Below, piece after piece: positions 17,049-25,287 of a stretch of DNA of 64,000 nucleotides (the stretch's first letter is position 1; the number at the start of each line of letters is the position of its first letter). The stretch spans positions 1-64,000 of the forward strand of contig JAVBUF010000016.1 in the NCBI GenBank assembly GCA_031555615.1. Reading direction: 5' to 3'. Source of the DNA: UBA935 sp031555615 (GTDB lineage Bacteria; Bacillota; Clostridia; Lachnospirales; Lachnospiraceae). The notes under the pieces are model-generated. The model was not told where the DNA came from. It was given only the letters and a program-made list of their open reading frames with translations, and did no database searches. The position numbers and the translations under genes are program-made.

Positions 17049-17704
17049 AAGGTCTATTAAAAAATCAATTTTATGGAGCCATGGACAGTGCTTTAATTTT
17101 ACTGGCTATATTTACTGTGTTTGGGATTGGCGTCTGGTTTTTGGGATATCCTTCACTGCTTACTGTTTATGTTTTGGTGCCGGCGACGGCCTTTGCCCTG
17201 AATGTGACAGCCGGCTTTAGAAAAGAAGCGGCAAGCAAATGGGATAAATATGAATTGGCAACTCCCGTAAAGCGAAAGGATATTGTGAAAAGCCGTTATA
17301 TCAGTCATTTTGTATGGGTTTTGGCGGGGATAATACTTTCTGGGATATTGGTAGGGTTGACCGTTGTAAGGCATGGAAATATTTATTTTGATTATATTGC
17401 CCGTGATCCCCTGACGATTTTTTTTGTAGCCGGTGGGGTTGCAGTATTAACAGGAACAATATTTTATCCGGTGGTTTACATTTGGGGTGCAGATAAAAGT
17501 GAAATGGCAATTATTATCAGCCTGACCGGAGCGATAGGAGGCACTTTCGGAATTGTGTGGCTATTGAATGCGGCATATGACTTCAGACCCTTAAGCGATT
17601 CGGAATATTATCTTGTTCTTACAATTTATATGGTATTAGTTTTGATTTCCTTTATTTTATCTTACTTTTTTACAACTTATATATATAAGCGGAAGGATTA
17701 CTAA
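17045..17704 (+). CDS. ABC-2 type transporter permease
   Basis: The 219-residue product has six hydrophobic segments in ABC-2 permease fashion, with the cytoplasmic segment KWDKYELATPVKRKDIVKSRY after the second helix, a conserved feature of this family. It starts in an ATGA overlap with the ATPase, so the two form one complex. The substrate is unknown; YtrA-linked systems often respond to peptide antibiotics. It ends 2 bases before the convergent TetR gene. Confidence 0.88.
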   Translation: MKGLLKNQFYGAMDSALILLAIFTVFGIGVWFLGYPSLLTVYVLVPATAFALNVTAGFRKEAASKWDKYELATPVKRKDIVKSRYISHFVWVLAGIILSGILVGLTVVRHGNIYFDYIARDPLTIFFVAGGVAVLTGTIFYPVVYIWGADKSEMAIIISLTGAIGGTFGIVWLLNAAYDFRPLSDSEYYLVLTIYMVLVLISFILSYFFTTYIYKRKDY

Positions 17705-17706
17705 TG

Positions 17707-18237
17707 CTACTCCTTAATGGCCCGGATAGTGATTTCCGAAATAACATCGATGATTTCATCATCACTAAACTGCTGCCGGTGCTCGGTATATGCATAGAAG
17801 CCTCCAAGAATCTGATGGGTGAGCAGAATGTTAAACCGGGCATCGTCCTTTTTTTGTGGTTCCAATTTAAAAATATACTCTTTTAACGCCTGTTCGATAC
17901 TCTGAGGAAGGATATGGGAACGGGAATCCGAAAACAGAATATCAATGATATTTTGCTGGGCATGAAAGGAAAACAGAAGTTCTTCCATAAATTGCTTGTG
18001 ATCAGATAGAAAATATTCCGGGTGAGGGATGTTGGTCAATACACTTTGAACCGTTTCTTTTTCAAGGGTATCCGATAAATCATAAATGTCTTTGTAATGC
18101 AGGTAAAAAGTTGCCTTGCTTATTTCCGCAAGTTCCGATAGTTCTTTAACGGTGATCCGTTCTAAGGGCTTTTGATGCCGTAACTGTAGAAAGGCATTGA
18201 TAATGCTTCTTTTTGTTTTTATTTCCCGTTTATCCAT
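17707..18237 (-). CDS. TetR/AcrR family transcriptional regulator
   Basis: The 176-residue protein carries the TetR N-terminal helix-turn-helix: KTKRSIINAFLQLRHQKPL, then VKELSELAEISKATFYLHYKD. The C-terminal ligand domain is of the TetR_C type common in Firmicute regulators with a short terminal helix. It is divergent from glgB and convergent with the ABC permease. Its target may lie in the intergenic region at 18328-18359. Confidence 0.9.
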   Translation of the reverse strand: MDKREIKTKRSIINAFLQLRHQKPLERITVKELSELAEISKATFYLHYKDIYDLSDTLEKETVQSVLTNIPHPEYFLSDHKQFMEELLFSFHAQQNIIDILFSDSRSHILPQSIEQALKEYIFKLEPQKKDDARFNILLTHQILGGFYAYTEHRQQFSDDEIIDVISEITIRAIKE

Positions 18238-18327
18238 AGTTGCATTCCTCGTCGATTTTTAAGATTCGTCTATTAATGGACTGTTTGCCGGAAATGCAGA
18301 TGGAAATCAGCACCAATCCTTGTTAAT

Positions 18328-18359
18328 GTAATCATAGTACATTACTTGACGGTAGTCAA
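18328..18359. promoter_or_regulatory. Inverted repeats between tetR and glgB
   Basis: GTAAT-8-ATTAC (18328-18345) is followed directly by TTGAC-GGTA-GTCAA (18346-18359). Either could be a TetR operator controlling one or both divergent genes; no promoter was confidently placed here. Confidence 0.4.
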
Positions 18360-18375
18360 TTACGAAAGGATAGTG

Positions 18376-20187
18376 GTGAAGAAAATGGATATGTATGGAT
18401 TTTATACAGGAAAAGAGTTTAATGCCTATGAGTATTTGGGCGGACACATGACGGAGGGTGGTGCAATCTTTCGTACCTTTGCCCCCAATGCCCAAAGGGT
18501 AAGCATCCGGTACGGAAATAACGTCGAAGTGCCGATGAATGCCGTTTATGATGGGAATTTTTATGAAGTCACAGTGGCGGATATAGTAGTTGGTGATTGT
18601 TATGAGTATCGCGTATACATGCGCGACGGAAGCTATGTGGATCATTGTGACCCCTATGGCTTTGGCATGGAACTGCGGCCTCTACATAAATCGATTTTTT
18701 ACAATTTAACAGATTACACATTTCATGATGAGAAATGGATGAAACGGAGAAAGCAAAAAATGTCCGTTCATGAGGAGCCCCTTAATATTTATGAAATGCA
18801 TCTTGGTTCATGGCGCAAAGAAACTGATTCGGCAAATGACTGGTATCGCTATGACGAACTGGCGAAGCCTCTGATTGAATATTTGCAGGGCAGTGGTTAT
18901 AATTATGTAGAGTTCCTGCCTATCTGTGAACATCCCTGCGACGAGAGCTGGGGATATCAGAACACAAGCTTTTTTGCTCCCACCAGCCGCTATGGAACGG
19001 CGGCAGACTTAAAAAAATTAATTGATCTGCTTCATCAACATGATATCGGGGTAATTCTTGATTTTGTTCCCGTCCATTTTGCCATTGATGATTATGCCCT
19101 GGCCCAATATGATGGCAGCTCCTTATATGAATATCCCCATAATGACGTGGGCATTAGTGAATGGGGGAGTTATAATTTTATGCATTCCCGGGGGGAAGTC
19201 CGAAGCTTTCTTCAGTCAGCGGCAAATTACTGGTTAAAAGAATACCATTTTGACGGATTACGCATGGACGCCATCAGCCGCATTATTTATTGGCAGGGTG
19301 ATGAAAGACGGGGTGAAAATGGCAATGCCGTAGATTTTATCAAGGTCATGAATAAAGGTCTGAAAGAATATAATCCCAACTGCATTTTAATCGCCGAAGA
19401 TTCTACGAATTACCCCCGGGTTACAACCCCTGTTGCGGAAGGCGGCCTGGGATTTGATTATAAATGGGATATGGGTTGGATGCATGACACACTGGCATAT
19501 TTCCAGATGCCTCCGGAGAAAAGGACGGAGCATTATCATAAGCTTACATTTTCAATGATGTATTTTCCCAATGAAAAATATCTGTTACCATATTCGCATG
19601 ATGAAGTAGTCCATGGAAAGGCCACGATTTTACAAAAGATGAACGGCCAGTATGAACAGAAATTTCCTCAGGCCAGGGCAATGTATCTTTACATGATGGT
19701 ACATCCCGGCAAGAAATTGAATTTCATGGGGAATGAAATCGGTCAATTGCGTGAATGGGATGAAAAACGGCAGCAGGATTGGGAAATCCTTCAATATCCA
19801 AATCATGACTCGTTTTATCAGTATATGAAACAGTTAAATAACATCTATCTGGCGCATCCCGCTTTATCGGAATGGGATTATGAAAAAGAAGGCTTCCGGT
19901 GGTTGGATTGTCATCAGGAGGCCAGATGCCTCTATGCAATGGAACGCAGATGTGAAAAGGAAAGGCTTATCGGGATTTTTAATTTTAGTGATAAGGTACA
20001 AAAGGATTACTCCGTGAAGATTGCTGATGCGGATAATGCACAGCTATTGCTCCATAGTGACTGGGAAGAGTTTGGCGGAAATACGCCTCGGAACAGTAAA
20101 AATTATGACTGTTCAGGCGGGGGGCTTATCTGTACACTACCGCCATTTTCGGGAATCTTATTGAGGAATAAAAAAGAAAACACTTGA
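18376..20187 (+). CDS. glgB: 1,4-alpha-glucan branching enzyme GlgB
   Basis: The protein of about 603 residues has an N-terminal CBM48 domain followed by a GH13 barrel. The catalytic nucleophile is in GLRMDAISRI, the acid/base Glu in LIAEDSTNYP, and the third acid in PYSHDEVVHGK. GlgB forms alpha-1,6 branches in glycogen. No other glycogen gene is nearby. The start is uncertain: GTG at 18376 has AGGA 5 bases upstream, ATG at 18385 is the alternative. Confidence 0.95.
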   Translation: MKKMDMYGFYTGKEFNAYEYLGGHMTEGGAIFRTFAPNAQRVSIRYGNNVEVPMNAVYDGNFYEVTVADIVVGDCYEYRVYMRDGSYVDHCDPYGFGMELRPLHKSIFYNLTDYTFHDEKWMKRRKQKMSVHEEPLNIYEMHLGSWRKETDSANDWYRYDELAKPLIEYLQGSGYNYVEFLPICEHPCDESWGYQNTSFFAPTSRYGTAADLKKLIDLLHQHDIGVILDFVPVHFAIDDYALAQYDGSSLYEYPHNDVGISEWGSYNFMHSRGEVRSFLQSAANYWLKEYHFDGLRMDAISRIIYWQGDERRGENGNAVDFIKVMNKGLKEYNPNCILIAEDSTNYPRVTTPVAEGGLGFDYKWDMGWMHDTLAYFQMPPEKRTEHYHKLTFSMMYFPNEKYLLPYSHDEVVHGKATILQKMNGQYEQKFPQARAMYLYMMVHPGKKLNFMGNEIGQLREWDEKRQQDWEILQYPNHDSFYQYMKQLNNIYLAHPALSEWDYEKEGFRWLDCHQEARCLYAMERRCEKERLIGIFNFSDKVQKDYSVKIADADNAQLLLHSDWEEFGGNTPRNSKNYDCSGGGLICTLPPFSGILLRNKKENT

Positions 20188-20228
20188 TTCTATATCGCTG
20201 TAGCGATATAATAGAATTATAATTCTAT
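20184..20228 (+). promoter_or_regulatory. Promoter with two adjacent palindromes upstream of the DUF3990/Xre pair
   Basis: TTGATT at 20184-20189, a 17-base spacer and TATAAT at 20207-20212 form a promoter. TATATCGCT-GT-AGCGATATA (20191-20210) overlaps spacer and -10, and the perfect palindrome ATAGAATTATAATTCTAT (20211-20228) overlies the start site. This is the usual arrangement for autorepression by an antitoxin. Confidence 0.75.
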
Positions 20229-20251
20229 TAAAATAACAGGTGGAGCAGCAC

Positions 20252-20929
20252 ATGAATAAAACAATATTTCATGGGTCAGAATTCGTTATCATGAAACCGG
20301 AGTATGGAAAGGGAGCCATTAGCAATGATTATGGGCGAGGGTTCTATTGTACGGAAAATGAAGAACTCGCCAAAGAGTGGGCATGTGCAAAGGATACCAA
20401 TGGGTATGCCAATCGATACGAGCTTCATTTGGATAATTTATCGGTCTTGAATTTAAATAATCCACAATACAGTATCCTGAACTGGCTGGCAATTTTGGCG
20501 GAAAACAGGACTTACTGGCAGAAAGGAAGCATTGCCGAGGAAGCTAAGAAGTATCTGCAAAAAAACTTTCTGCCGGACATATCCGGCTATGATATTATTG
20601 TCGGCTACCGTGCGGATGACTCCTATTTTTCTTTTGCCCAGGATTTCGTGGCAAATACCATTTCCCTAAGGCAGCTGTCAGAAGCAATGCGGCTTGGAAA
20701 GCTGGGTGAACAGGTGGTACTTAAAAGTCAAAGGGCATTTGAAGCGATTAATTTTGTCGATTTTGTTCCGGCAGATAGGGAAGAATATTTTATTAAGAAA
20801 GCAGCAAGGGACAGAGAGGCCAGAAAAGAATATCGGAGCAGTAAAAAACAGGCAGCGGATATTCATGATTTGTTTATGCTGGATATTATGCGAGAGGGTA
20901 TCAAAAATGGAGATGTACGCTTACAATAG
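20252..20929 (+). CDS. DUF3990 protein, putative ADP-ribosyltransferase-like toxin
   Basis: The 225-residue product matches DUF3990: it opens with IFHGSEFVIMKPEYGKG and continues with DYGRGFYCTENEELAKEWA. The FHGS and GFYCT elements look like the His and Tyr/Thr strands of the ADP-ribosyltransferase fold, an inference from pattern. Its gene overlaps a helix-turn-helix gene by 23 bp, as toxin-antitoxin pairs do. The ATG at 20252 has GGTGGAG 7 bases upstream; a GTG at 20240 overlaps that site. Confidence 0.75.
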   Translation: MNKTIFHGSEFVIMKPEYGKGAISNDYGRGFYCTENEELAKEWACAKDTNGYANRYELHLDNLSVLNLNNPQYSILNWLAILAENRTYWQKGSIAEEAKKYLQKNFLPDISGYDIIVGYRADDSYFSFAQDFVANTISLRQLSEAMRLGKLGEQVVLKSQRAFEAINFVDFVPADREEYFIKKAARDREARKEYRSSKKQAADIHDLFMLDIMREGIKNGDVRLQ

Positions 20930-21548
20930 TACTTATCTTGAACAGGCACAGCAAAATTTAGGCAATATGATGGACTATGCGGTTAATACCTGTGATTTGA
21001 ATCCAAATCATTATTTTGAGATGTTCCTGGTAACTGGTGTGGCGGAACAGTTCGGCAAAGGGAATCCGCGCTATGTTGCCGGAATGAATGGCTGTGAGCT
21101 GGTAAAGGAAGTGCTGGCCAAAAGTAACCTTCCGATACCGGAAAAAGAAGAGCAAATGTATCTGGACAAATCTCCGGAGTATTGGTCAGGCTGGGCATTG
21201 GCATATTATCAATGGATTTCCGGTAAATCCTTTGAGAGAATTCATAAAGCAGTCAAGGTGGAGAAGATTTTATCCATGTATTCGACACTGCATGAGGCCG
21301 ATATCAGTAAGCTTGTAGGGATTATGGATGAAAAACTGAAACAGTTTTACGCAGAGACTAATTTGAAAATCATCCGTACCCGTGCCGGATTGTCACAAAG
21401 TGAGCTGGCTGAATTATCAGGGGTCAGTGTCCGGCAGATACAGCTTTTTGAACAGGGTCAGCGGGACATCAATAAAACCCAGGCATTAAATGTGGCTAGG
21501 ATAGCAAGGGCTTTGGGATGCCGGATGGAAGAACTTCTGGAGATTTGA
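20907..21548 (+). CDS. Xre helix-turn-helix protein, putative antitoxin
   Basis: The 213-residue product has an N-terminal alpha-helical domain of about 145 residues containing EMFLVTGVAEQFGKGN and YWSGWALAYYQWISGKSF, then a C-terminal Xre domain (IRTRAGLSQSELAELSGVSV, followed by LFEQGQRDINK). This domain order is known for DUF3990 partners. The start at ATG 20907 has GAGAGGG upstream; a longer frame from 20694 lies within the toxin gene. The DNA-binding domain probably acts on the palindromes at 20191-20228. Confidence 0.85.
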   Translation: MEMYAYNSTYLEQAQQNLGNMMDYAVNTCDLNPNHYFEMFLVTGVAEQFGKGNPRYVAGMNGCELVKEVLAKSNLPIPEKEEQMYLDKSPEYWSGWALAYYQWISGKSFERIHKAVKVEKILSMYSTLHEADISKLVGIMDEKLKQFYAETNLKIIRTRAGLSQSELAELSGVSVRQIQLFEQGQRDINKTQALNVARIARALGCRMEELLEI

Positions 21549-21563
21549 TAGAGGGAAAAAAGT

Positions 21564-22592
21564 ATGTTTGATGTAATCATTATCGGTGCAGGACCCACCG
21601 GCAGCACAGCCGCTAAAACACTTGCCGAAAGAGGCTATAAAACACTGTTGATCGAAAAGCTGAAGCTGCCCAGGTATAAGTCCTGCTCCGGTGTTTTGAT
21701 CAAAAAGACAATGGACTTGGTGAAGCTCTATTTTGGTGAAACTACACCTTTGTCAGCGATGTGTGAACCAACGGAAAATCGGGGAATGATTTTTATGGAT
21801 GATAAAGGAAAAGAATACCGTTTTGAACAGGAAGGACTTAATGTATGGCGCAGTTCTTTTGATAACTGGCTTGCAGACAAAGCAAAAGAAAGCGGTGCCC
21901 AGGTGAGAGATGAAACCACAGTTCTTTCCTGTGAAGACCGGGGGGACTATGTAACAGTAACCTTGCGGGAACAGGAAACCTATACCGAACAGGCCCGCTA
22001 TGTTTTGGACTGCGAGGGGGTTACCGGTATCATAAAGCGGAAGCTGACTCATCATCATCCGGAGTTTATCACCACCTTCCAGACCTTTAATGAAGGCAAT
22101 ATTGATTTGGACTCCCATTATTTTTACGCATACCTGCAGCCGGAACTGTCGGAGTATGATGCATGGTTCAATGTGAAGGATAATCTGCTGGTGCTGGGAG
22201 TATCGGTTAAAGACCCTGCCCGGATTGATTTTTATTATAAACAGTTCATCAGTTATATGGAAGAACATCACAGCTTGCAGATTCATAAACAGATAAAAGC
22301 GGAAAAGTGGCTGATGCCCCACATTCGGCCGGGCTGCCGGGTTGACTATGGCATAAACCGGATCCTGTTTGCCGGTGAAGTGGCCGGTTTTCTTAATCCT
22401 ATGGGAGAGGGCATTTCTGCAGGAATGGAAAGCGGCTATTGTGCCGCCGGTGCAATTGCCGATCATTTTAATGATTTGGAAATGATTTATGGGGAATATC
22501 GGCAAAGAACCGCAAAACTAAAAAGTTATATGGAACGGCAATGGGGTTTTGTGGCCGGGATAGCGGATACCTTCAGGGAAATGGAACTTTAG
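21564..22592 (+). CDS. FAD-dependent oxidoreductase, geranylgeranyl-reductase-like
   Basis: The 342-residue flavoprotein begins with a Rossmann dinucleotide motif (VIIIGAGPTGSTAAKTLAE), carries a cysteine pair region KSCSGVLI near residue 40, and has the second FAD motif RILFAGEVAGFLNPMGEG near residue 270. This is the layout of the GGR family of prenyl reductases and related monooxygenases. The substrate is not clear: such proteins in Clostridia often lack a defined pathway. It follows the Xre gene by 15 bases. Confidence 0.85.
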   Translation: MFDVIIIGAGPTGSTAAKTLAERGYKTLLIEKLKLPRYKSCSGVLIKKTMDLVKLYFGETTPLSAMCEPTENRGMIFMDDKGKEYRFEQEGLNVWRSSFDNWLADKAKESGAQVRDETTVLSCEDRGDYVTVTLREQETYTEQARYVLDCEGVTGIIKRKLTHHHPEFITTFQTFNEGNIDLDSHYFYAYLQPELSEYDAWFNVKDNLLVLGVSVKDPARIDFYYKQFISYMEEHHSLQIHKQIKAEKWLMPHIRPGCRVDYGINRILFAGEVAGFLNPMGEGISAGMESGYCAAGAIADHFNDLEMIYGEYRQRTAKLKSYMERQWGFVAGIADTFREMEL

Positions 22593-22604
22593 GTATAAAA
22601 TTAA

Positions 22605-22633
22605 TAGACACAGGCAAAATAATATGATATGAT
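22605..22633 (+). promoter_or_regulatory. Promoter of the argS leader
   Basis: TAGACA at 22605-22610, a 17-base spacer and TATGAT at 22628-22633. Transcription would start near 22640, about 22 bases before the leader ORF and 220 bases before argS. Confidence 0.7.
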
Positions 22634-22661
22634 TCGTTTTAACATAAAGGATGGAATGAAC

Positions 22662-22718
22662 ATGATGACAGTAACAATCAACAGCTTAAGACGCAGATTC
22701 AGATGCAGATTCTTGTGA
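22662..22718 (+). CDS. Arg-rich leader peptide of argS attenuator
   Basis: The 18-codon frame encodes MMTVTINSLRRRFRCRFL. Arg codons are at 22689 (AGA), 22692 (CGC), 22695 (AGA), 22701 (AGA) and 22707 (AGA), five within seven positions. AAAGGA lies 10 bases before the first ATG. The stop codon falls within an RNA segment that can pair downstream. Leader peptides rich in the cognate amino acid upstream of a biosynthetic or tRNA-charging gene are the hallmark of ribosome-mediated attenuation; here the controlled gene is arginyl-tRNA synthetase. Confidence 0.8.
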   Translation: MMTVTINSLRRRFRCRFL

Positions 22719-22795
22719 GTATGTAAACTTTGCATAGTCACAGGAGTGTGTGTCTTGTGTCTATGCGGGTTTTGTTAAAATAAAGTAGAAACCGC
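22712..22795 (+). promoter_or_regulatory. Alternative RNA stems of the argS attenuator
   Basis: Three mutually competing pairings are visible. CUUGUGA (22712-22718, end of leader ORF) pairs with UCACAGG (22738-22744). GCAUAGUCACA (22732-22742) pairs with UGUGUCUAUGC (22756-22766), with one U-U mismatch. GCGGGUUU (22765-22772) pairs with AAACCGC (22789-22795), with one bulge, and this last one takes the left arm of the terminator. Position of a ribosome on the leader could decide which forms. Confidence 0.65.
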
Positions 22796-22836
22796 GATAG
22801 ATGTGTATAAAAAAATACAATCTGCGCGGTTTTTTT
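22790..22836 (+). terminator. Intrinsic terminator in the argS leader
   Basis: AACCGCG at 22790-22796 pairs with CGCGGTT at 22825-22831, the stem continues inward through AGATGTGTAT/ATACAATCT with one bulge, and seven T (22830-22836) follow. It lies 22 bases before the argS start, after its own promoter, which makes it a regulated attenuator rather than the end of the upstream gene. Confidence 0.85.
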
Positions 22837-22858
22837 ATATGATAAGAGGAGAAAGAAA

Positions 22859-24553
22859 ATGAAGAAAACAATCAGTATAAAAATTGCCAAATACATTAAC
22901 GACATGGCTCCGGAAGAAATTTACGATTTGCTGGAAATACCGCCAGTAGCTGACATGGGAGACTTCTCTCTGCCCTGCTTTACGATGGCCAAAAAGTTCC
23001 GCAAGGCCCCGGCACAGATTGCCGTGGAATTAAAGGAACAAATAGAAAAAAACGGAGACGAAACAGGATTTACCAGGATCCAGGCGGTAAACGGTTATCT
23101 TAATTTTTTCCTGAACCGGAAAGAATATATGCAGGAGATTTTGTCCGGGGCGATTAGGGAAGACTATGGTACCGGAACGAAAGGTGCCGGTAAAGTAATC
23201 TGTATGGACTATTCCTCACCCAACATCGCTAAAAATTTTCATGTGGGACATCTGCGCACTACCATTATCGGCAATTCTTTATATAAAATATATGCTAAAT
23301 TGGGATATCAGATAGTCCGCATCAATCACCTGGGAGATTGGGGGACACAGTTCGGCAAGCTGATTGTGGCATACCGGAAATGGAGCAGCAGAGAGCTGGT
23401 GGAAGAAAAAGGAATTGAAGAGTTGCTGCGAATTTATGTTTTGTTCAATGCAGAAGCCGAAAAAGATCCGGTACTTAATGATGAAGCAAGAGCCTGGTTT
23501 GCCGAAATGGAAAAAGGAAATCCGGAAGCCCTGGCCTTATGGGAATGGTTTAAGGAAATCAGCATGGTGGACTTTGCAAGAGTCTATCGGTTGCTGGGTG
23601 TGGATTTTGATTTTTATACCGGCGAAAGCTTTTATATGGATAAAGTTCCTGCGGTGGTGGCGGAATTGAAGCAAAAGGGGCTGTTGGAAGAGAGCGAAGG
23701 AACCAATATCGTTTCGCTGGAGCAATATGAGATGCCCCCCTGTCTGATTACCAAGAAAGACGGCAGTTCTATTTATCATTCCCGAGATTTGGCCGCGGTC
23801 TTGTATCGCCAGCAGGAATATCATTTTGATAAATGTCTGTATGTTACAGGAATGGAGCAAAAGCTGCACTTTGCCCAGGTATTTAAAGTAATTGAATTGA
23901 TGGGATATGAGTGGCATCGGGAGCTGATCCACGTTCCTTACGGACTGGTCAGCCTGGAAGGGGCGAAACTATCTACCCGCACCGGAAACATTATTTATGC
24001 CGAAGACATCCTGAAAGAATCAATTAAGCGTGCAATGGAAATCATTGAACAAAAAAATCCGGTTTTACCGGAAAAAGAACAAACCGCCGAAAAGGTTGGT
24101 GTGGGAGCAATTATTTTCCATGATCTTTATAACCAGAGAATCAAAAATGTAAGCTTTTCCTGGGAAAATGTGCTGAATTTTGATGGGGCCTCAGGACCCT
24201 ATGTGCAGTATACTTATGCCCGGGCAGGAAGTATCCTTCGGAAAGCCCAGGCAGAAGGCAAGGAATCAATAGATGCCCGACTATTAACAACTCAGGCGGA
24301 ATATGAGCTGGTCAAAGTCATAGACCGGTATCCCGAGAAGATAAAGGAAGCAGCGGAGCGTTTTGAACCCTTTATCCTGGCCCGCTATGCCATCGAACTG
24401 GCGGCTGCATTTAACAAATTTTATCAGGATTGTCCGATTTTAACAGCAGCGGCTGGGGTAAAGACAGCGCGTTTGGGCTTGACAGGACTGGCCCGGAAGA
24501 TCATCAGGGAAACCATGGGGCTGCTGGGAATCGAATGCCCGGAAGCAATGTAA
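22859..24553 (+). CDS. argS: Arginyl-tRNA synthetase
   Basis: The 564-residue class I synthetase has the HIGH-type motif NFHVGHLRTT near residue 130 and a KMSKS equivalent GAKLSTRTGN near residue 370, with the N-terminal Arg-S additional domain and the C-terminal DALR anticodon-binding domain. It charges tRNA-Arg in the cytoplasm. GAGGAGAAAG precedes the ATG. Its expression is probably set by the leader at 22605-22836. Confidence 0.98.
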   Translation: MKKTISIKIAKYINDMAPEEIYDLLEIPPVADMGDFSLPCFTMAKKFRKAPAQIAVELKEQIEKNGDETGFTRIQAVNGYLNFFLNRKEYMQEILSGAIREDYGTGTKGAGKVICMDYSSPNIAKNFHVGHLRTTIIGNSLYKIYAKLGYQIVRINHLGDWGTQFGKLIVAYRKWSSRELVEEKGIEELLRIYVLFNAEAEKDPVLNDEARAWFAEMEKGNPEALALWEWFKEISMVDFARVYRLLGVDFDFYTGESFYMDKVPAVVAELKQKGLLEESEGTNIVSLEQYEMPPCLITKKDGSSIYHSRDLAAVLYRQQEYHFDKCLYVTGMEQKLHFAQVFKVIELMGYEWHRELIHVPYGLVSLEGAKLSTRTGNIIYAEDILKESIKRAMEIIEQKNPVLPEKEQTAEKVGVGAIIFHDLYNQRIKNVSFSWENVLNFDGASGPYVQYTYARAGSILRKAQAEGKESIDARLLTTQAEYELVKVIDRYPEKIKEAAERFEPFILARYAIELAAAFNKFYQDCPILTAAAGVKTARLGLTGLARKIIRETMGLLGIECPEAM

Positions 24554-24652
24554 ACGGAAGACGACGCACTTCAAAGTTTACATACAGCACTTTCAAATGA
24601 GTGGTGTTTACGGTGCTGTGATATTATAATAGGATCAATGGAGGACGAGACG

Positions 24653-25249
24653 ATGACAACAGGAGAGAAACTGGCAGCGCTGCGAAGAAAAAAAGAAATA
24701 ACGCAAGAGCAGTTGGCCGAGATTCTGAAAGTATCCCGACAGTCTGTTTCAAGATGGGAAATGGACGTTGCTTTTCCGGAGACGGAAAAGCTGATAAAAC
24801 TGAGCCGTCTGCTGGATTGCAGTATTGATTTTCTGCTGAACAATGAGCTGCAGCAACAGGAAATCAACACAAGGCCGGGGGCGGCGGATTATTTTCATTT
24901 TATTCGGGAGTGCGGATATTTTTTCCTTGCCACCTCTGTTCAGGATATACCGAAACTGCGGCCGATGGGATTTATTTATACAGATGATAAATTCCTATAT
25001 ATCGCCACAGATAAACGAAAGCAGGTTTACTCCGATCTGATGCAAAACCCACAGGTCGAAATCGCCAGCTATAACCTGAGCACTCGTCGATGGATTCGGA
25101 TTACGGGAAGCGTCACGGAAGAAAATTCCGCTGTTATCCGAGAGGATATGATTGCACTCTATCCTTTGATCAGCCAGGAATTCATCAATCCGGAGGAAGT
25201 CCATTTTGTACTATTCAAACTGCAAATATCAGAAGTTTATATTGACTGA
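24653..25249 (+). CDS. Xre regulator fused to a flavin split-barrel domain
   Basis: The 198-residue protein joins an N-terminal Xre DNA-binding domain (LAALRRKKEITQEQLAEIL, then SRQSVSRWEMD) to a C-terminal domain resembling pyridoxamine-phosphate-oxidase/FMN split barrels (KLRPMGFIYTDDKFLYIAT and NPQVEIASYN). This suggests a one-component sensor of a flavin- or heme-like cofactor or its redox state. GGAGG before ATG 24653 favours this start over ATG 24638, which overlaps it. A nitroreductase gene follows by 38 bases and is a natural candidate partner. Confidence 0.85.
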   Translation: MTTGEKLAALRRKKEITQEQLAEILKVSRQSVSRWEMDVAFPETEKLIKLSRLLDCSIDFLLNNELQQQEINTRPGAADYFHFIRECGYFFLATSVQDIPKLRPMGFIYTDDKFLYIATDKRKQVYSDLMQNPQVEIASYNLSTRRWIRITGSVTEENSAVIREDMIALYPLISQEFINPEEVHFVLFKLQISEVYID

Positions 25250-25287
25250 AGTTTATTGCAGCAAATATCAATTTACGGAGGTAAGTT

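Noticed and set aside
21753..22505. 250-codon open frame on the minus strand
   Set aside because: It lies fully inside the FAD oxidoreductase gene, has no ribosome binding site and no family features; taken as a shadow.
22640..22836. T-box riboswitch before argS
   Set aside because: The terminator arm AACCGCG is T-box-like, but the conserved UGGNACCGCG (T-box) sequence with UGG for tRNA CCA pairing is absent, as is a recognisable Stem I.
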